Shown here: one piece after another, positions 36,961 to 42,500 of the stretch
Numbering within the stretch: the stretch's first letter is position 1
Layout: every line of letters begins with the position of its first letter
Origin: Prorocentrum cordatum
Lineage: Eukaryota > Sar > Dinophyceae > Prorocentrales > Prorocentraceae
Length of the DNA: 42,500 nt
Direction: 5' to 3'
Assembly (NCBI GenBank): GCA_963575745.1
Contig: CAUYUJ010000880.1
Span: 364,920 to 407,419 of the forward strand
The notes under the pieces: model-generated
Seen by the model: the letters and a program-made list of their open reading frames with translations, nothing else
Databases searched by the model: none
What the model was told of the DNA's origin: nothing
Program-made: the position numbers and the translations under genes

Positions 36961-36985
36961 AGTCTTTTTTGACAGCACCCACCAG

Positions 36986-37068
36986 GAGGGGGACGTCACC
37001 ATGGAGGAGCACTGCCTCCGCCGTCTGAACCATCCTGGGATAGTGAAGCTATCCGGCCATGCTGCCAC
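36986..37068 (+). CDS. PDK1-like protein kinase, exon 3 (helix C)
   Basis: After CACCCACCAG the frame reads EGDVTMEEHCLRRLNHPGIV then KLSGHAA. This is helix C with its salt-bridge Glu (residue 64 of the assembled protein, by comparison with VTRERDV of PDK1) and the H-P-x-I-V-K-L turn into strand 4. The start at 36986 is in phase 0. The end is inferred at 37068 (GC donor at 37069-37070), so that a split ACC codon joins to FRDNN in exon 4; a GT at 37073 is an alternative. The exon lies 26 bp after a family S repeat that carries an A element. Without exons 1, 2 and 4 this fragment would be easily overlooked. Confidence 0.7.
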
Positions 37069-37139
37069 GCACGTCCGCCGCGCGAGCTGGGGAGAGACCA
37101 CGCGGCAGCGGTGCGCGGCGTGGCTGTGCCGCGTTGCCC

Positions 37140-37340
37140 GGCTGTTGCGCCGCTTCGTGAGGGCCCTTTGGGCGTCTCGAGGGCCCTGGGGCCTCCTCGG
37201 GGCACCCCTATCGGGGCCTCGCGGGGGCCTTCGGGGGGTTGCTTGGGCAGCCTGGGAGAATTCGAGGGCTTCTGTCTTGGGCTGGCCTGCGGGGCCGTCT
37301 GGGGGAAGCTTGGGGCCTTCTGAGGGCTCTTCCAGGGGAA
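37140..37340. repeat. GGGGCCT-type G-rich degenerate repeat
   Basis: Irregular GGGCCTYGGGG and GGGGCCTTCTG units, similar in style to 17271-17745. In kinase intron 3. Confidence 0.5.
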
Positions 37341-37392
37341 CTCCCCGACCGCTGTGACGCCATCGGTGGCGGCCCGAAGCTTCTAGGGCGGC

Positions 37393-37584
37393 ACGGCAGG
37401 TTCGCATCGTGTCGACGCGGCCGCGACCCCGCCGCGGGCGTTCAAGGTCCAACACCGACAGTGGCCGAAAATGCATCGTTATCTGACGATCCGCCGCCTC
37501 GCAACGTGCCGATCGCTCAAGGTTGAGCGATCCACGCGGTGTCAGGGACAAACGCCGAAGACGTCACGGCTCGAACCCGCCGTA
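37393..37584. mobile_element. Family K TIR element, copy 3
   Basis: ACGGCAGGTTCGCATCGTG against CACGGCTCGAACCCGCCGTA. GCGGGCGTTCAAGGTCC, CGATCGCTCAAGGTTGAGCG and GATCCACGCGGTGTCAG correspond to the other K copies. Confidence 0.75.
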
Positions 37585-37704
37585 GGCAAAGGTTGACTGT
37601 TTGGGAACTCCCAGGAGCTCGCTGCTGGAGGGCTGCGCTGAAGAGCCCCTTGTGGCCTCCCGCTGAGGTCATGCTCAGGGAGCGCGGTGCTGTCACGAGG
37701 GGTT

Positions 37705-37794
37705 TCGGAAGGCTGCGACGACGACGACGACGTCGACGACGACGAGGTCAACGACGACGACGACGACGAGGACGAGAAGGAGGAGGAGGACGAG

Positions 37795-37825
<31 letters not shown>

Positions 37826-37880
37826 AAGAGGAGGACGAGGAGGAGGAGGAGGACGACAACGACGACGACGAAGACGAGGG
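37705..37880. repeat. (GAC)n/(GAG)n tract
   Basis: GACGAC units with GAGGAG stretches. The acidic Asp/Glu frame across it is a repeat artefact. Confidence 0.9.
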
Positions 37881-37969
37881 AAGTCGGGAAGCAGACGTGG
37901 GGCATCTCGGCACCACTGCCAGCCTCTGTGAGGAGAGGCCTTGAGCGGCACGCAATACTTGCATTATCA

Positions 37970-38123
37970 AGTCGGGCATGTCTTTCTACAGGATGGAACA
38001 TTCAACATGTCAACAAGTAGTCAGTGGACGATTGCTTCGACTAGTTTTGATGGGTTGAAGTCGATGTTCGACTATGTTTCAGTTGCCTTCCGAAACCCTG
38101 CTGTAGGGGGACATGCCCGACCT
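37970..38123. mobile_element. Family A MITE, copy 9
   Basis: AGTCGGGCATGTC to GGACATGCCCGACCT, about 154 bp, with CTACAGGATGGAACATTCAAC and CCTGCTGTAGGGGG. Confidence 0.85.
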
Positions 38124-38249
38124 GACTGCATGGTCTAAATCCACACGTCCGCCCCCATGAGAGCTGGGACGCCGTTCTCTCGCGGCGATGGACGCTGCGC
38201 TGCAGTTCCGAGGCGAGCCCAGCTCGGATCCGATGCAAATGGGGTCCTA

Positions 38250-38318
38250 ACCTCCTCCTCCTCCTCCTCCTCCTCCTCCTCCTCCTCCTCCTCCTCCTCC
38301 TCCTCCTCCTCCTCCCCC
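38250..38318. repeat. (CCT)n tract
   Basis: Almost pure CTC/CCT units in kinase intron 3. Confidence 0.95.
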
Positions 38319-38453
38319 TCCTGCTCCTCCTCTTTCCTCGTGAGCAGCCCTGCTGCCGCTCTCACTCCTGGGCGCCACGGACTGGCTGCCGCACCTCTCG
38401 GGGCTCCAGGGACGGGGGTCAGTTCAAGCGGAGGTCAGGGCGCCGGATCCTGC

Positions 38454-38655
38454 ATCGGCGGCGAGCGAGAGGGGGAACTGAGAAGGAGGAGGCCTTCTCA
38501 GAAGGCGGCGGGACTTCTCAGAAGCCCTCGCGCCTTCTGAGAAGTGTTTTATGTCTTCGGGGAAGGCTTCGACAACTTCTCAGAAGTCTGGGTGACTTCC
38601 GAGCCTACTGAGAAGGCATGCCCCTTCTCACTTCCCCCCCTGGCTCGCCGCCTAT
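38454..38655. mobile_element. Family F TIR element, copy 3
   Basis: ATCGGCGGCGAGCGAG faces GGCTCGCCGCCTAT. The interior repeats CTTCTCAGAAG/CTTCTGAGAAG and has no CCT expansion, so it shows the unexpanded state of the element at 14435-14750. The Q repeat begins at its right edge. Confidence 0.8.
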
Positions 38656-38782
38656 CGCAGGATCCTGCAGAGCCAGGGCGGCACTGATCCCGGCTGGCGT
38701 GCAGGAGCTTGCAGGAGCATGTAGGATCTTGCAGGATCTTGCAAAGCCCGATGGACCCGGGTCTGGATCGACCCTGGTCATT
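38655..38782. repeat. Family Q repeat, copy 2
   Basis: ATCGCAGGATCCTGCAGAGCC, several GCAGGAYCTTGCAGG units, then CCGGGTCTGGATCGACCCTG. GCGCCGGATCCTGCATCGG on the far side of the F element suggests F inserted into or beside Q. Confidence 0.7.
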
Positions 38783-38969
38783 CTCGGCACCGTAAAGGGT
38801 ACTATCGGTTATTTTGGATTGTCGCCGCCATCCTTCTTTAGAGCCTTCTTGGACTGTCACTTTAGGGACTCTTTCTGGCATTGCAGCGTTGCCTACATCG
38901 GTGATGGTTGGCTTCGCCGGGTCACTGGCCAAAGTACCCGTCAGTGGAGTCCCCGTGAGAGGGGCGCTG

Positions 38970-39125
38970 AGGAGGAGGAGGAGGTGGAGGAGGAGGGGGA
39001 GGGAGGAGGAGGAGGAAGAGGAGGAGAGGGAGGAAGAAGAAGAAGAAGAAGAAGCAGAAGCAGAAGCAGAAGCAGAAGCAGAAGAGGAGGAGGAGGAGGA
39101 GAAAGAGGGAGTGGGGGAGGAGGAA
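38970..39125. repeat. AGG/AAG/CAGAAG purine tract
   Basis: GGA units, then GAAGAA and AGAAGC units, then GGA again. Confidence 0.9.
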
Positions 39126-39295
39126 GAGGTCCGCAGAGATCCCCGAGCGCACCTTCGCGCTTTTTCTGTCTGCCGTGGCCACGCCGGTCGTACGGGGCTG
39201 CTGCGCCGGAGCAAGGAAGGAAGGCCGCCGGACGGCTCGCGGGGCCCGTCGACGGAGCGCCTCCGGAGACCCCTCCGGGGCCCCTCGCGGGCCGA

Positions 39296-39352
39296 GCGAG
39301 AGGGAGGGACAGGGCAAGAGGGGGGGGGGTACGAAGTCTGCTGCGTGCAGTG
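39296..39352. repeat. Family P, partial copy
   Basis: GAGAGGGAGGGACAGGGCAAG and TACGAAGTCTGCTGC match the left part of the P copy at 39598. Confidence 0.6.
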
Positions 39353-39430
39353 CAAGAGGGGGTCAAGAGGGCAAGCGGGGGGCTAGGGCAGGAGGGGGGC
39401 AAGAGGCCCCTCGCGGGCCGAACGACGTCG

Positions 39431-39597
39431 GGGGTGGACAGAACCCCCAACAGTGACACGTCGATTAGTGAATTGTCCGTTCTCGGTTCTCGAGAGGGCG
39501 CCGCGGCCGTCATTTTCCAGGCTTGCGCCCACCAGGTTTGGGCCTCAGGTCGTTTCCAGTAAACCACGTTTTACTAAAGGGAGGTCTGTCCATCCCC
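39431..39597. mobile_element. Family B TIR element, copy 3
   Basis: GGGGTGGACAGAACCCCC to GGAGGTCTGTCCATCCCC, with an interior very close to copy 1. It lies between a partial and a full P copy, in a way that suggests a P-like element was duplicated or split around it. Confidence 0.9.
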
Positions 39598-39776
39598 GAA
39601 ACGAGAGGGAGGGATAGGGCAAGGGGGGGGTACGAAATCTGCTGCATGCAGCTGGTTTCGGCCCCGCCGCTGGGCCCATTCCTCGAGACATGGGCGCCGG
39701 GAGGCGCCGTGAAAGTCAGCTACTTATGAGCTGATTCTCAAACCCCCTATCTCCCCCCTTTCGCCCAGCCCGACCT
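39598..39776. mobile_element. Family P element, copy 2
   Basis: GAGAGGGAGGGATAGGGCAAG, TACGAAATCTGCTGCATGCA, GGGCCCATTCCTCGAGACAT and AGCTGATTCTCAAACCCCC as in copy 1. Confidence 0.75.
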
Positions 39777-40393
39777 GTTCCCTCCGACGGATGCAGTTCG
39801 ACACCGAGTCCGACAGGTCCAGTCTGGTTCGGCTCCAACGTTCTGGCGATCCTCGAATGAGAACAAACGCCATGATCATAAATTTTGGGCCCAGCACGGA
39901 TCCAAGAAATCCGCGGAGCGTCAAAAGTTTATGTGTACGGCGTTTTGTTTTGTTTTCTTATTGTGAAGTTTCTTAGTTGTATTAGTATTATTATAACTAT
40001 GAGTATTATGTTTCTTCTTCTTTTTCTTCTCCGTCTACGTTCTGGCGATCCTGTGCGGCCCGATGTTTGAACGGCGTCGTCGTGCGTCTTGGCGCGGCCG
40101 GTCTGATGGGACTGCGATTCTGTACCGAGGCGGGCCGATCCCGCGCACATTCCGACTCGATGCGATGTCTCAAGCCGATGTTGGTAAACCTTGCCTTCCC
40201 AATCGCGGCTAACAAAGTACACCACTTCTCTTCGGTAAGCGACAAAGTACTTAGAATAGGCGCAAGACGTGGTAATATCTCGGCGTCCACCCTGTGCGGT
40301 GCTAGCTGCTTCGCCACAGGTTGCAAGAATAGTGAAAGGCAGAGGGGTGTGACACGCGTTTGCTGCTGCAAAGTGCGGCTGCGGATATACCAG
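39777..40393. other. Kinase intron 3, unique sequence
   Basis: Contains a T-rich stretch near 39940-40040 and two copies of CGTTCTGGCGATCCT (39838 and 40039). No gene recognised. Confidence 0.5.
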
Positions 40394-40727
40394 CTTTCGG
40401 GACAACAATTTTCATTACATAGCTTTGGAATTATGTCCTGGTGGGGAGCTATGGGAGCTGGTCAAAGATGTCGGTTGTTCTGACCGCGTCGCCAGACATT
40501 ATTTGCTGCAAGTGCTGGAGGCGGTCGCATACCTCCGCGATGCTGGAATAGTGCACCGAGACCTGAAGGCAGAGAACGTGTTGCTGAGCGAGCGAGGGGC
40601 TGCCAAACTGGTAGACTTCGGCTCCGCAAAGGACCTGGAGTGTCCACACGTAAAAGGTGCTGGCAACCAGCATTTCCGAAAGGTGCTGGAGGACAACGTG
40701 GGCACCCCGAATTTCATGGCGCCCGAG
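40394..40727 (+). CDS. PDK1-like protein kinase, exon 4 (catalytic and activation loops)
   Basis: After ATATACCAG the frame encodes FRDNNFHYIALELCPGGEL (hinge), a helical region ending AVAYLRDAGIV, the catalytic loop HRDLKAENVLL (Asp141, Asn146 of the assembled protein), LVDFGSAKDL (DFG Asp159), and GTPNFMAPE of the activation segment. DFG followed by S-A-K and the ELCPGGEL hinge resemble PDK1-type AGC kinases, which activate other AGC kinases by phosphorylating their activation loop. Homology fades after APEV; the GT at 40728 may be the donor. The C-lobe remainder (DxW motif onwards) is not in the window, so the gene continues beyond the right edge. All motifs needed for activity in this part are present. 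Confidence 0.85.
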
Positions 40728-41080
40728 GTTCTCAACTGGCCCCGATCAAACTCCGGCCGAGATCGCGGCCAGCCGCGTGGGTCACCCCGCCGGTCCCAGA
40801 GAGCAAAAAACAACATTCACAAACATGTTTGTCCAAAAGTCAGCGTGGATCTCTTGCGTCGGCGCTCGACCCGTTCCTCCCACACCCCTTCACCAGCGCA
40901 CGGTCCGCCGACAACATTTGTGGCCAGATTTGCTTCCAGCGTGTGTACACAGGGCTTTCGCACGTGCGCCCAGCGGGTGGTCTGCGAAAGTGCCGCATTT
41001 GAGCCTTGTGCGTTTCCAGCTTCCTTGTGCAGCCTTATGTACGGGCGTAATCAAAATGTATTTACTATTACGACGAGTTC
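40728..41080. other. Presumed kinase intron 4, start
   Basis: No continuation of the kinase C-lobe was found here on the plus strand in any frame. Confidence 0.5.
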
Positions 41081-41257
41081 TACTGGCATTGCTAGTACGA
41101 CTATTGATCTTACGAGTAATGTTTCTACTGTTACTAACATGAATTACTATTTCTACTACTACGACGACGACTACTACTGCTAGTACTACTACTACTACCA
41201 CTACTACTACTTCCCCTGCTACCACTACTGCTACTACTACTACGATGACTGCTTCTG

Positions 41258-41302
<45 letters not shown>

Positions 41303-41303
41303 G

Positions 41304-41363
<60 letters not shown>

Positions 41364-41397
41364 GACTACTGCTACTACTACGATTATTCTTACAACC

Positions 41398-41474
<77 letters not shown>

Positions 41475-41858
41475 GACTACGACTGCTACTACTACTACTA
41501 TTACTACTACTTCTGCTGCTAGTTCTGCTACGATCACGACTACTAGTACGACTGCGACTATTACTACGAGGACTATTGCGACTGCTGCGACTACGACTAC
41601 GACTACTTCTTATAGTACCACGACTACCAGTAGTAGTAGTAGTACCACGACTACTACGACTACAGTTACGCCCAGTACCACCATTGCTACTACTACTACT
41701 GCCATTACCACTACTACTGCAATTGCCTACTCGTACTACTTCGATTACTACAACGACGAAACCCAGTACTACTATTACTACCACTACTACTAGTATTAAT
41801 ACTACTACCACTACTACTTCTACTACGACTACTACTACCGAGAACTACTACTACTACT

Positions 41859-41890
<32 letters not shown>

Positions 41891-41921
41891 CACTACTACT
41901 ACTACTAGTACTACTACTTCA

Positions 41922-41954
<33 letters not shown>

Positions 41955-42081
41955 GCTATTACTTCTACTACGACTACTACTACTACTACTACTACTGCTA
42001 CTTCTTCTACGACTACTTCTCCTACTACTACGACTGCTATTCCTACTACTACTACTATTTCTACTACTACTACTACTACTT

Positions 42082-42145
<64 letters not shown>

Positions 42146-42290
42146 GACCCGTCTTAAGAAACCAGTTTTGATATTAGAAATTTTTCCTGACCCCAAAGAC
42201 GGCCACTGTGCAAAGCGCAGGCGGCAGTTATCCGGCAACTGGCCAGCAATTATCTGACAATTGATGGCAACTGCTACTTCTACGACTATG

Positions 42291-42331
<41 letters not shown>

Positions 42332-42339
42332 CTTTACTA

Positions 42340-42408
<69 letters not shown>

Positions 42409-42457
42409 TACTACTACTACTGCTGCTGCTACTACTACTACTACTACTACTACTACG

Positions 42458-42500
<43 letters not shown>
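41081..42500. repeat. (ACT)n-rich tract running off the window
   Basis: Over 1.4 kb dominated by ACT units with scattered ACG, GCT and TTCT variants. A unique island lies at 42148-42280. The poly-Thr, poly-Val and poly-Ser frames across it are artefacts. Confidence 0.95.
42148..42280. repeat. Unique island with duplicated TTATC(C/T)G(G/A)CAA(C/T)TG motif
   Basis: Between ACT tracts: CTTAAGAAACCAGTTTTG..., then GCAGTTATCCGGCAACTGGCC and GCAATTATCTGACAATTGATGG, two related units side by side. Possibly the remains of an older sequence invaded by the microsatellite. Confidence 0.55.

Noticed and set aside
40067-40483. 138-codon frame overlapping kinase exon 4 start
   Set aside because: Different frame from the kinase and no domain; probably intron sequence.
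41245-41793. Poly-Thr open frame
   Set aside because: Direct translation of ACT repeats; open in all frames.

Overview
The window looks like dinoflagellate nuclear DNA. The strongest evidence is at 33412-33433, a near-exact genomic copy (one substitution) of the 22-nt dinoflagellate spliced leader, lying directly upstream of an intronless gene. Supporting signs are GC-rich composition, a gene split into tiny exons by multi-kilobase introns that seem to use GC/GA as well as GT donors, LINE-type retroelement fragments with RNase H plus Cys/His tails, and very dense short repeats. No bacterial operon, rRNA, tRNA or CRISPR array was seen. A Prorocentrum-like species is a guess from composition only.

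Layout. 1-3845: a decayed LINE on the minus strand (coiled-coil ORF1-like part, AP-type endonuclease, start of reverse transcriptase, cut by the window edge). 4-10 kb: short inverted-repeat elements, microsatellites and AGG/CCT tracts. 10.5-12.0 kb: a 5'-truncated LINE tail (RNase H and zinc-binding C-terminus) with CCT tracts on both sides. 12.1-21.3 kb: no genes, a mosaic of short inverted-repeat and foldback elements. 21.3-40.7 kb: the plus-strand 5' part of one protein kinase gene most like PDK1 (AGC group). I assembled four exons (21328-21449, 27036-27084, 36986-37068, 40394-40727), separated by introns of about 5.6, 9.9 and 3.3 kb. Intron 2 holds a frameshifted LINE tail (30.9-32.4 kb) and a complete intronless PPR-like gene (33468-34739) that carries the spliced-leader relict, so it is probably a retrogene. 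41.1-42.5 kb: an (ACT)n-rich tract runs off the window.

The most distinctive content is the repeat landscape. By eye I could separate more than twenty families of short (about 100-250 bp) elements, named A, B, C and so on for this report. Many have terminal inverted repeats (TIRs). Family A has eight near-full copies ending in AGTCGGGC/GCCCGAC. Several insertions are nested and show their order: O inside C, B inside G, a foldback inside G, A inside S. Three families (O, W, CC) are flanked by TA dinucleotides, like Tc1/mariner (Stowaway-type) MITEs. One foldback has a perfect 10-bp direct repeat at each end, as Mutator-like or foldback elements do. Family F shows a CCT tract that grew inside an element. 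No transposase was found, so all of these would be non-autonomous.

Certainty: the retroelement domains, kinase motifs, spliced-leader relict and repeat pairs are read directly from the sequence. Exon boundaries, family assignments and element ends are by-eye estimates.
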